From an uncultured Clostridia bacterium (lineage in GTDB: Bacteria > Bacillota > Clostridia > UBA1381), in the NCBI GenBank assembly GCA_934454145.1, contig CAKSFT010000002.1, positions 186,001 to 250,000 of the forward strand: a stretch of DNA of 64,000 bases, given 5' to 3'. Positions within the stretch are counted from its first letter, which is position 1. Each line of letters starts with the position of its first letter. A model generated the notes under the pieces. That model ran no database searches and was not told the origin of the DNA. It saw only the letters and a program-made list of their open reading frames with translations. The translations under genes and the position numbers were made by a program. Shown piece by piece: positions 7,431 to 14,447 of this stretch.

Positions 7431-8198
7431 TTATTTATTAGTACAGTTTCTATTACTTGAAAGTGCATTTTGCACGTTATAAAACATTCGTTTATCTATA
7501 ATCGCTTTATGGTGTCCGTGTATCTTTTTATGACCATACGTAACAATACCAATATAAAAATCATTATGCAATATATAACGTAATGTTTCACGCTTAAAAG
7601 GTATGTTTCGGCGGCTTGTAATATGATGTTCAAAAAGGTAAATTCTAAGCTGTTCAAGCGAATTACAGTATAGATATTGTTTAAAAATAAGTCTTACAAT
7701 TTCGGCTTCTTTATCATCAATAACAATATTTCCGTTTTGGTTTCTTTTATATCCTAACGGTATGCGACCATTAGGTTTATATCCGTTTTCTGCTTTTTCT
7801 GTCCGTCCCCGTGCCATTTTTGCGGATAAAACGGACGGCAGAAGCCTATTTAGATACTTTAATATAGAACTACATTCTTTTGTTATATCGTCCGTATATA
7901 TGCTGTATTGCGGCTCTGTGACACATTTTATATTTGCTTCGATTGATTTTAATTTTAAGACAAGCATATAGTGTAATTCTTCATCACCCCATAAATGGTC
8001 TAATGAATATACGATTATTGTTTTAATACTTGTATGTTCAATTTTATTTAACAATCTGTATATACCCATGCGGCTATATATGCTGTTATCATAAAACGTA
8101 TGGACTATATCATAGTCGTGGGCTAACGCATACTTATTTAATTTTTCCTCGTCTGACAACCCACCTTTAAATGTGTTGCAATAAGCGTAAACTTCCAT
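7431..8198 (-). CDS. Serine-recombinase homologue lacking catalytic residues
   Basis: This 255-residue protein has the resolvase/recombinase layout: an N-terminal resolvase-like fold (residues 1-105) and a Recombinase domain (about 120-250; GRIPLGYKRNQNG..IDDKEAEIVRLIFKQY, then NIPFKRETLRYILHNDFYIG). The catalytic residues are gone. Where active enzymes have YxRxS, this has YCNTF, and the usual LDRLSR segment reads LDHLWG. Strand transfer is therefore unlikely, although the frame is open and a good promoter (8236-8264) remains. It also ends before the zinc-ribbon and coiled-coil parts of large serine recombinases. It may act as a DNA-binding accessory or regulatory protein, or be a decaying copy. 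Confidence 0.85.
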   Translation of the reverse strand: MEVYAYCNTFKGGLSDEEKLNKYALAHDYDIVHTFYDNSIYSRMGIYRLLNKIEHTSIKTIIVYSLDHLWGDEELHYMLVLKLKSIEANIKCVTEPQYSIYTDDITKECSSILKYLNRLLPSVLSAKMARGRTEKAENGYKPNGRIPLGYKRNQNGNIVIDDKEAEIVRLIFKQYLYCNSLEQLRIYLFEHHITSRRNIPFKRETLRYILHNDFYIGIVTYGHKKIHGHHKAIIDKRMFYNVQNALSSNRNCTNK

Positions 8199-8235
8199 GC
8201 CGACCTCTCATGTCTAAGGTTAAATTTTTTAGTAT

Positions 8236-8264
8236 ATTATATCAGGGAAATTTGATGTTGTCAA
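8236..8264 (-). promoter_or_regulatory. Sigma-A promoter of serine-recombinase homologue
   Basis: Read on the minus strand: TTGACA (8264-8259), 17-nt spacer, TATAAT (8241-8236). It lies 38 nt upstream of the start codon. Confidence 0.75.
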
Positions 8265-8639
8265 ATAATACACGTAATAACTGGCAGTACAGTTTACTAT
8301 ACTTATATCAGGTATAAGCGGCATTTTTAAATTTCCGCTCCGTAAATCAAAAACTTTTACCGTGTATTTTTATATTATTCTCTCTCACAAGTCAAATTAA
8401 GGGCGATAAAAAACATATGTATTTTTAGTGATATGAGTATTACAATACAAGTAAAACAATTCTAAAAAAGGGCGGCAAAACAAAAATATCTTTAAGTATT
8501 AACAGAAGCAGTAACATTAATATAATAAGTGCATATTAAACTTATATACAATATACCTTACTCATACCCTTTAATAGTCTGATACCTTTTATATTAAAAT
8601 TTTATTTTTCGGAAAACAAGGACAGGTAGTAGGTATAGA

Positions 8640-8672
8640 AAAAACATACCAAGGTTTTTAGCCATTGGTATG
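8640..8672 (-). terminator. Terminator of the zinc-ribbon cargo operon
   Basis: On the minus strand, CATACCAATGG pairs with CCTTGGTATG around a TAAAAA-type loop and is followed by a T6 run. Confidence 0.8.
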
Positions 8673-8688
8673 CTCTAACCATATGTAT

Positions 8689-8964
8689 TTATTTTAGTAT
8701 TCTTCTGTCAAATTCTCTTATAACATTTCTTGAACCGCACCGAGGACATTGGTATGCAGAAAATGTAGGTAATTCGGGTGAAGCCATTATTGCCATTGAT
8801 AAAAGACCGCCACCCAGTAAGAAGCTACCAGCACCAAAATCCTTTTTTGCTTGATTTAACCTATTATTTTGTTTTGCATTAAATAAATCTTTTTTAGTAT
8901 AATACCAAACCTGTCCGCAAGATTTACAAGTGCTTTTGTACTGCTTTTCCGTAAAAAATCCCAT
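8689..8964 (-). CDS. Small zinc-ribbon protein with hydrophobic segment
   Basis: This is a 91-residue protein. The start is set at ATG 8964, preceded by AAAGGAG; the longer frame to 9036 overlaps the upstream gene. It has two CxxC pairs, CKSCGQVWYYTKKDL near residue 12 and CPRCGSRNV near residue 76. Between them is a short Gly-rich hydrophobic stretch (GSFLLGGGLLSMAIMA) that may insert in the membrane. The CxSCGxxWYYTKKDL block is shared with the N-terminus of the preceding 552-residue protein, so the two are paralogous at that end and probably act together. They are 23 nt apart in one operon. Function unknown. Confidence 0.72.
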   Translation of the reverse strand: MGFFTEKQYKSTCKSCGQVWYYTKKDLFNAKQNNRLNQAKKDFGAGSFLLGGGLLSMAIMASPELPTFSAYQCPRCGSRNVIREFDRRILK

Positions 8965-8987
8965 ATTAAAAACTCCTTTAAATTTTA

Positions 8988-10646
8988 TTAGTCTATACCC
9001 ATACTTTCCGCTACATATCTTCCAGACGGTAAGCAAGGGTCATCATTACGCACATAAAGCTGTCCTACCTCGCTTCTTTTATACCAACCGTCATTTTTAC
9101 CGCCGCTTATATAAACCGCTTTAGTCTTTTTCCCTCGCTCGTCTAATATATCATTGCTGAATGATGTAATAGTACCCACATAGCTGTCATTATTCGGCGC
9201 GGAATATAATTTAACCCCTTGAACAATACCGCTTGTCAGACAATAAGAAAACTCGCTTTTCGGTTTTGTTTCTGCATTGTTGGATTGCTGTTTAGGTTCT
9301 GTTTTACCGTTCGTCTTTTCATAATGTCCTGTTTCTGGATTAAATTGTGCATATCCGCTGTCGGTATTCTCTGTGCTTTTTGGTTTGCTTTCGGGTATAT
9401 TTCCTATGTATATTTCCATAGGATATTTTTTAACCCCTTGACTGTTATATTTAGTTAAGTCGGTTTCGATTTTGATATTAGGGTCATTTGTTGCCATAGC
9501 TACAAGCTCATCATAATGCTTACTTATATATGACCCCTCACCTGTCAGAGTGTCTACACCGTCAAAACTGTTTTGCATAAACAGTACACCGTCTGCCTTG
9601 TCCTCGCCATTAAAATATACGGTTACAAGCAAGTCATTATTTTCAAAATCAAGTGCGTTATCTGACATAATAGATTTAGTTTCTTTATAGCCGTCAAATA
9701 TCTTTCGTACACTATCTTTATCAGAGCCGATAATAACATTGTTTGCCTTTGGTTCGGGGGTAGGGGTATTAAGTGCAGTTTGTCCCGATAGTACTTTTGC
9801 TTCAATATTTTCGGGGTCATACTTTAATACTTCCAACGCATATTTTTTTGATGTTTCCGTATCTTGCTTTGCTAAATAGCTTTTTGACTGTTCCAACATA
9901 TAATTTATAAAATAAGTCTTGTCAAGCTCTTTAATATCCGAAAATACGACTTTAACAGGCTTTGATTTATCTATGACATAAATATTGTGTTCAAGGTATT
10001 CCTCATTTCCGTATTTAAGTAAAGAATATGTATTATTATCGGGTGTCGGCATAGTATTTATATAATCTGATTTAATGCGTTTTCCATTTTTATCAAACAA
10101 TGATATATTAAACTCAAAATACCCCTCTTGCGGTTCTGTACTGTTTTTCTTTAGCGTTGCAACAACTGTATATGTAGATTGCTCTTTGAATAATTTTAAA
10201 TCATATGCGGCAAGCGGAGCGGAATTATTGTCTACACCCTCAAAGGTTATATTTGATAAAACCTGCTCCGTATTATTTTTAGTGTGTATAGATACGGGAA
10301 TAGCTATTGACAGTATAATTATAACCAGCAAAGCAACAGCACCCGATATTATGCCTGTAATTGCCTTACGGCTAAGTTTTTTCTTTTCGCCTATAAATTC
10401 CAGAGATACATTTTTTGAGCCGCACGCAGGACATTTATGCGCAATTTCTGGAAGTTCATCAACGTTGTTTATAATATCCGATACTTTATTTTTGCAGAAC
10501 ATAGAAGTTAAATTACTAAGACTTTTTCGGCTTTCGTTTGTGCCGCGATTTATTTCCGATTGCCTTAAATCCTTTTTTGTGTAATACCATTTCTTGCCAC
10601 ATGATAAACAAGTGCTTTTATATGGTTTGTTTTCAGATGTATTCAT
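8988..10646 (-). CDS. Zinc-ribbon membrane protein with large extracytoplasmic region
   Basis: This 552-residue protein starts with a zinc ribbon (CLSCGKKWYYTKKDL near 13-27 and CPACGSKNV near 74-82). One transmembrane helix follows at about 97-120 (ITGIISGAVALLVIIILSIA), so the ribbon is probably cytoplasmic and about 430 residues lie outside. The outer part has a beta-rich region, a short helical repeat-like stretch (YLAKQDTETSKKYALEVLKYDPENIEAKVLSG, split here by description only), a Thr/Pro linker, and a C-terminal SH3-like segment (GVKLYSAPNNDSYVG). It is the element's main cargo, behind a promoter with a large palindromic operator. The topology suggests a sensor or a surface-exclusion or defence function, but that is speculation. 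Confidence 0.7.
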   Translation of the reverse strand: MNTSENKPYKSTCLSCGKKWYYTKKDLRQSEINRGTNESRKSLSNLTSMFCKNKVSDIINNVDELPEIAHKCPACGSKNVSLEFIGEKKKLSRKAITGIISGAVALLVIIILSIAIPVSIHTKNNTEQVLSNITFEGVDNNSAPLAAYDLKLFKEQSTYTVVATLKKNSTEPQEGYFEFNISLFDKNGKRIKSDYINTMPTPDNNTYSLLKYGNEEYLEHNIYVIDKSKPVKVVFSDIKELDKTYFINYMLEQSKSYLAKQDTETSKKYALEVLKYDPENIEAKVLSGQTALNTPTPEPKANNVIIGSDKDSVRKIFDGYKETKSIMSDNALDFENNDLLVTVYFNGEDKADGVLFMQNSFDGVDTLTGEGSYISKHYDELVAMATNDPNIKIETDLTKYNSQGVKKYPMEIYIGNIPESKPKSTENTDSGYAQFNPETGHYEKTNGKTEPKQQSNNAETKPKSEFSYCLTSGIVQGVKLYSAPNNDSYVGTITSFSNDILDERGKKTKAVYISGGKNDGWYKRSEVGQLYVRNDDPCLPSGRYVAESMGID

Positions 10647-10664
10647 ATATAAACCCTCCGTACA

Positions 10665-10709
10665 TTTAGTATATACGTATAGTATATACTAAATCTGTCT
10701 GATTGTCAA
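10665..10709 (-). promoter_or_regulatory. Cargo promoter overlapped by palindromic operator
   Basis: On the minus strand, TTGACA (10709-10704) and TATACT (10686-10681) are 17 nt apart. TTTAGTATATAC (10665-10676) and its exact reverse complement (10682-10693) flank 5 nt and cover the -10. A near-identical half-site lies upstream of the element's XRE gene (7379-7392). Confidence 0.7.
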
Positions 10710-10777
10710 TATAAACTATACTATTTGTATATATTATAATACAAACAAACTATATAAAGGAATAGGTATTTTATTTT

Positions 10778-10798
10778 GACCACAATGTTGACCACAAA
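10778..10798 (+). repeat. Tandem GACCACAA sites at right end (candidate integrase arm sites)
   Basis: GACCACAAT (10778-10786) and GACCACAAA (10790-10798) repeat with a 12-bp period, as at the left end (4131-4151) and on the same strand. Confidence 0.6.
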
Positions 10799-10910
10799 AA
10801 ACATGAAAGTGAAAATTAAAATTTAGTAAATAATAAAACAAATCAAGATAGAAATAAGTCATCAATCAAATAATAGGTAATATATATTTAATAAAATCTA
10901 TTGTATATTT

Positions 10911-10955
10911 CTTTTAATCAAGTTGTCCGGGGTTCGAATCCCCGATGGTTCACCA
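10911..10955 (+). repeat. attR: 3' fragment of tRNA-Lys
   Basis: This is an exact copy of tRNA-Lys 4013-4057 (anticodon loop to CCA) with no 5' half, so it is not a functional tRNA. It marks the right end of the element. Confidence 0.93.
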
Positions 10956-10971
10956 ATCCAATATTAAACAA

Positions 10972-11004
10972 AATCCCCGAATTTATTATTTTTTCGGGGG
11001 TTTT
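10972..11004 (+). terminator. Terminator after attR (probable original tRNA-operon terminator)
   Basis: AATCCCCGA pairs with TCGGGGGTT and a T-rich stretch follows. It sits about 17 nt after the CCA of attR, where the tRNA-Lys terminator would have been before integration. Confidence 0.75.
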
Positions 11005-11069
11005 GCTTTTTCGGAAATGTTAGAAAAATCCCATTAATATGCGATTTGTCAAAAGCGACAGACTGTTTG

Positions 11070-12017
11070 TTAGTCTGCCGCTTTTTGTTTATTATTCTTA
11101 CGATGCTTTGCAGCATAATAGCTTTTTCTATTACAAGCTGCGTTATCGCAGTATCGGCTTCTCGAATTTTTGGCTTTAAAAAATTTTCCGCAGTATTGGC
11201 ATTGACGAATCCTATGATTATCCCCTTTAAATAAATATATTAAAAATAATTGATAAAATGCAGTGTCAAAAGGACTTTCGGTTATTACTTTAAAAAAGGC
11301 ACTTTTATCATCTTTAAATGATAATGATGTAGAAAATTTTATTTGTTCGGCAATGTTTTTTAGAATTTCTATATAATTATCATGATAGTATTCATATGGT
11401 AATCGACTTTTCTTATCCATATTTTCAGAAAATTGATTATATTTTTCTCTCGACGGATGGTCTGTATAAAAATCAAGCAACAGTAAACATTCCTTTAGCT
11501 TCCATAGTTTAAACATAAACTCTTTGCCGTATAACTTAACCATTATATGATTATCGGTGCTATCACACTCCCCCGTTCTCTTTTTTGTTTGTAATGCAAG
11601 GTTTATTTCTTGTTTACATTCAGAAAGTCTAAATGGATAGCCGTATATTTTACACCAACGAATTATTTTTTTTGTTAACTCTTTACTCTCAGCCCCAGTT
11701 AAGTGAAAAGAACAATCACACGGAGCATAGGGTGTATGTATTTGTTTTAAACCTTGAAACCCTTTTGAGTGTATTTGTATAGTTGGAATCGGAAAATTCA
11801 AAAGTGAAACAAGCATTTTGTCATCTTTACAAGAAGTTTCCCTTTGTAGCATGGAATAATCATATGGTTCTTCTATTTCTTTTGGTAATTCAATGCTTAA
11901 ATATATCTTATTAATATCTTGAACCATTCCTTCAATAACTTTTGTGTGTTGATAAAAAACATAATCCAGTGGTAAAGCGCATTCAGCCTCTTTATTGCGC
12001 AGCTCATCAATTTTCAT
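11070..12017 (-). CDS. Zinc-motif protein of DUF6076-like type
   Basis: This is a 315-residue protein. ATG 12017 is chosen because AAAGGAG lies upstream; the TTG at 12038 would place that site inside the gene. The body is helical with no motif I recognise. The C-terminus (about 280-315) has CQYCGKFFKAKNSRSRYCDN..C followed by a basic tail (RKSYYAAKHRKNNKQKAAD). This matches the architecture of the protein at 6015-6947 in the other element. A nucleic-acid-binding role is plausible. It is the first gene of the second mobile region, transcribed towards attR. Confidence 0.68.
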   Translation of the reverse strand: MKIDELRNKEAECALPLDYVFYQHTKVIEGMVQDINKIYLSIELPKEIEEPYDYSMLQRETSCKDDKMLVSLLNFPIPTIQIHSKGFQGLKQIHTPYAPCDCSFHLTGAESKELTKKIIRWCKIYGYPFRLSECKQEINLALQTKKRTGECDSTDNHIMVKLYGKEFMFKLWKLKECLLLLDFYTDHPSREKYNQFSENMDKKSRLPYEYYHDNYIEILKNIAEQIKFSTSLSFKDDKSAFFKVITESPFDTAFYQLFLIYLFKGDNHRIRQCQYCGKFFKAKNSRSRYCDNAACNRKSYYAAKHRKNNKQKAAD

Positions 12018-12168
12018 TTCAATTTTTTCTCCTTTCAAATATTTAAAGACGACGTTAGAGTAGACACTTAAATTTTCATTCCCTAATATGGTGTGATATA
12101 ATGTTTTAAACGGTTACAGTAATAGTATACCAAAATAAAGCAAAATCGTCAAGACATGAGGTGATTAA

Positions 12169-12369
12169 ATGGAGCTAAATTTTGAAATAAGCGAAGAGCA
12201 GGCAGAACAATTTGCCCGTGATTTGTATTATGGCTCTAATTTGATTGCTGACATCAAGAAATGCATAGCTGATAATTTTGAAGATTTTGCTCAATTTCAA
12301 AAAGAAAGGAGGGCAAATAATACACAATATTATTACACAGACCGAAAATTAAATAAAGGAGATTATTAA
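12169..12369 (+). CDS. Small hypothetical protein
   Basis: This is a 66-residue acidic protein beginning MELNFEISEEQAEQFARDLY, with GAGGTGATTAA before the ATG. I recognise no domain. It ends 2 nt before the next gene, with which it must be co-transcribed. The position just upstream of a Rep gene suggests an accessory plasmid/element gene. Confidence 0.55.
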   Translation: MELNFEISEEQAEQFARDLYYGSNLIADIKKCIADNFEDFAQFQKERRANNTQYYYTDRKLNKGDY

Positions 12370-12371
12370 AT

Positions 12372-12764
12372 ATGACAAATAATGAAATCAAAAAACTTAC
12401 CCCTAAGGCTACGTATATTCAACCCATGGTGTTTGCGAGCGACTTATTAACTAATTACGCCGCTTTAAAAAGGGAATGCGATGCCATTGAATATGGCTTA
12501 GACGAGCTACTCCCCGAATTACAGAATGAACTGTATGATATGTGGGAGCGTGCATATACCACATCCAAGAAAATGGATGATATTTTAGTGTATTCTAAAA
12601 TTAACACAAAATGTTTTAAATTAATATATTCTTTTGTTAAGGAAGTCAGTGAAATGCCTATTGACGTTGATGAAATACATTTCTTCCGCATGATTATGGA
12701 CTTGATTATCTCTTGGCAATCTGCATTATTTGATGAGTGGCGCACTTGGCGGTTAATGGAATAA
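12372..12764 (+). CDS. Hypothetical helical protein
   Basis: This is a 130-residue protein, predicted mostly helical from its pattern, without membrane segments or recognisable motifs. The C-terminus is Trp-rich (SWQSALFDEWRTWRLME). ATG 12372 follows AAAGGAGATTATTAA. It lies between a small hypothetical gene and the Rep gene; a hairpin at 12794-12837 separates it from rep. No function can be assigned. Confidence 0.6.
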   Translation: MTNNEIKKLTPKATYIQPMVFASDLLTNYAALKRECDAIEYGLDELLPELQNELYDMWERAYTTSKKMDDILVYSKINTKCFKLIYSFVKEVSEMPIDVDEIHFFRMIMDLIISWQSALFDEWRTWRLME

Positions 12765-12793
12765 TTTTAGACTAGTATCCATGATTAGTTGCC

Positions 12794-12837
12794 ATATTGT
12801 GAGGTATAAACATATTTGAGTTTTTACCTCACAATAT
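12794..12837. repeat. 13-bp inverted repeat upstream of rep (candidate replication origin hairpin)
   Basis: ATATTGTGAGGTA (12794-12806) pairs perfectly with 12825-12837 around an 18-nt loop. No T-run follows, so it is a poor terminator. Its place just before an HUH Rep gene fits a double-strand origin, but the nick site is not identifiable. Confidence 0.45.
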
Positions 12838-12874
12838 AGTGTTCTTGAATATACCTATAAAAGGAGGGAAAAGT

Positions 12875-13735
12875 ATAGCAAAAAAAATATATGTTGAAAG
12901 CAGTACATTTCACTCGCTATCATCAGAATTGCAAGCAAAGGTGACAATAATACGCAATGAAATAGAAATAGTTACTTCACAAAATGTAATGAAACAAAAT
13001 GCTCTATCTAAAATAAAGCGTATTTCAAAGAACGAGTATGTAAAAGTCGAAACAGGCGAAGTATTCAAATATAATACGAATGCCAACAAGACTGATAATA
13101 CTGTATCAATTAAGAAATCCTTGAAAAATCTGCGTAAGCTGATACTGAATAATTTTGTAGAGTTTGAAAGCATTTTTATAACGCTTACCTATAAAGATGA
13201 AATGTTTGACTTTGTCCAAGCGGTTCAGGATTATACAAAGTTTTTTGAAAATCTGAAAAAGCATTACAAGCATTATAATCTTAAATATTTAAGAATTATA
13301 GAGCCGACCGACAAAGGCAACTGGCATATTCACGTACTGCTTAAATCTGCTGAAAAGGTAGATAAATTCTATATCAGTCAAGAGAAAGTTCAAAGCATTT
13401 GGAAGCATGGCTCTGTTAAGGTAGAGCAGATACATAATATAGGGGGATTGGCAAATTACTTTTGTACATACAGTAATGATGATAAAGCTTTACCCGAAAA
13501 GGCAAAGCCCAAGCACGTTAAAAAACAAGAGCGTTGGAAATACTACCCTTACCGTGCGAGGATTTTTGCAAAGTCAAATGATATAGTATATCCCAAAACG
13601 GTAAAAGCCAAGAGAGGACAGGTGGACGAGCTTCTAAAAGACTATAAAAGGGTTTCGGCAAGTACGCTGACCGTTAAGGACAGCGAAGGCAGAGTTGTAA
13701 ATAAGGTAAATTATGAGCATTACAAAAAGAGGTAA
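12875..13735 (+). CDS. Rolling-circle replication initiator (HUH Rep)
   Basis: This Rep is about 286 residues. HUH endonuclease motifs are visible: motif 1 FITLTYKDEM, motif 2 GNWHIHVLLK (the His-hydrophobic-His metal site) and a motif-3-like tyrosine in ANYFCTYSN. Such proteins nick a plus origin and prime rolling-circle replication. The start is unusual. AAAGGAGGG at 12860-12868 points to an ATA codon at 12875, giving MAKKIYVESS; the only upstream start in the frame is GTG 12839, which precedes the ribosome-binding site. An ATA start, or a mutated ATG, is therefore likely. The terminator at 13831-13866 may end the transcript. Confidence 0.82.
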   Translation: MAKKIYVESSTFHSLSSELQAKVTIIRNEIEIVTSQNVMKQNALSKIKRISKNEYVKVETGEVFKYNTNANKTDNTVSIKKSLKNLRKLILNNFVEFESIFITLTYKDEMFDFVQAVQDYTKFFENLKKHYKHYNLKYLRIIEPTDKGNWHIHVLLKSAEKVDKFYISQEKVQSIWKHGSVKVEQIHNIGGLANYFCTYSNDDKALPEKAKPKHVKKQERWKYYPYRARIFAKSNDIVYPKTVKAKRGQVDELLKDYKRVSASTLTVKDSEGRVVNKVNYEHYKKR

Positions 13736-13830
13736 GCCATTCTATTTAATATATTATTATATAACTCGGTCATTTTACCAACCACCCCTGCTACATACTA
13801 CTGCTGTATATGAGAGCGAACAAGCAAAAA

Positions 13831-13866
13831 AATAAACTGGCGTATTCGTATGTCAGTTTATTTTTA
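13831..13866 (+). terminator. Terminator after rep
   Basis: AATAAACTG (13831-13839) pairs with CAGTTTATT (13854-13862) and runs into T-rich sequence. Confidence 0.6.
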
Positions 13867-13982
13867 TATACGCATAATGCGCCGTTATTTTAGGTTATAC
13901 GCAAGCTTAAAAGCAAAACGGTATTGCAATACTGTAACAACGCAAAGCAAGTGATAAAACAAAAGCTATTGGGTATTACGGC

Positions 13983-14294
13983 TTAGTTGCTTTCAAGACC
14001 CAACAATATATTTACAGCGTGTTGTAAATCAGTATGCTCATGATATGCTTGTATAAGCCTTTTATCATCAGCGGTTAATTCGTTATTATCAAGGTGAATG
14101 TCAAGAAGCTCGCTGGGTGATACGTTTAGGGCATTGCAAATATTAGAAAGCAAATCAACATCGGGTCGGTTTAGACCTTGCTCCCAGTTTGATACACGTG
14201 AATTAGATACGCCGATTTTATGAGCAAGCTCTTTTTGTGACATATTGTTTTGCTTGCGAAATTTACTTATGCGCTTACCAATCTCATAACTCAT
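13983..14294 (-). CDS. XRE-family repressor
   Basis: This 103-residue regulator has IGKRISKFRKQNNMSQKELAHKIG and VSNSRVSNWEQGLNRPDVDL, a standard Cro/CI-like helix-turn-helix, followed by a helical C-terminal segment. The start is set at ATG 14294, 8 nt after GGGAG; codons up to 14303 lie too close. It is divergent from the chimeric gene at 14448. The shared 150-nt gap holds two promoters and two ACAGTTWWACTGT-like operator sites, so it probably represses both directions. Confidence 0.88.
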   Translation of the reverse strand: MSYEIGKRISKFRKQNNMSQKELAHKIGVSNSRVSNWEQGLNRPDVDLLSNICNALNVSPSELLDIHLDNNELTADDKRLIQAYHEHTDLQHAVNILLGLESN

Positions 14295-14314
14295 TAACAT
14301 CACTCCCTGCTTAT

Positions 14315-14343
14315 ATTATAGCAGAAAAACTTTAAAACGTCAA
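14315..14343 (-). promoter_or_regulatory. Promoter of XRE repressor
   Basis: Minus strand TTGACG (14343-14338), 17-nt spacer, TATAAT (14320-14315). Confidence 0.65.
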
Positions 14344-14372
14344 TAAAAATTCAGAAAATATTGAAAAAAGTC

Positions 14373-14424
14373 TTGACATTACAGTTAAACTGCTTTATAA
14401 TATTTATAGATACAGTTATACTGT
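14373..14424 (+). promoter_or_regulatory. Promoter with two operator palindromes
   Basis: TTGACA (14373-14378), 17-nt spacer and TATAAT (14396-14401). ACAGTTAAACTGC (14381-14393) lies in the spacer and ACAGTTATACTGT (14412-14424) lies downstream. The pair is a good candidate binding site for the divergent XRE repressor. Confidence 0.7.
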
Positions 14425-14447
14425 AATTTAGAAAGGAGTGATACAGA

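Larger units (their letters stand above)
8199..8688. other. AT-rich intergenic stretch of the element
   Basis: No credible gene is visible here. It holds the minus-strand promoter of the serine-recombinase homologue at one end and the terminator hairpin of the cargo operon (8645-8672) at the other. The roughly 370 nt between them show nothing I can name. Confidence 0.6.
4013..10955. mobile_element. 6.9-kb integrative element in tRNA-Lys
   Basis: The element is bounded by an exact 45-bp direct repeat of the tRNA-Lys 3' end. It carries a tyrosine integrase next to attL, an excisionase-like gene, an XRE regulator, a zinc-motif protein, a serine-recombinase homologue and a two-gene membrane cargo operon. 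Base composition is clearly more AT-rich than the flanking core genes. No conjugation, replication or capsid gene is visible, so it is probably a small genomic island or a satellite-like element that would need a helper to move between cells. Both ends carry tandem GACCACAA repeats. Confidence 0.92.

Noticed and set aside
10911..10955. Second tRNA-Lys
   Set aside because: Only the 3' 45 nt are present; no 5' half or D arm. It is attR.
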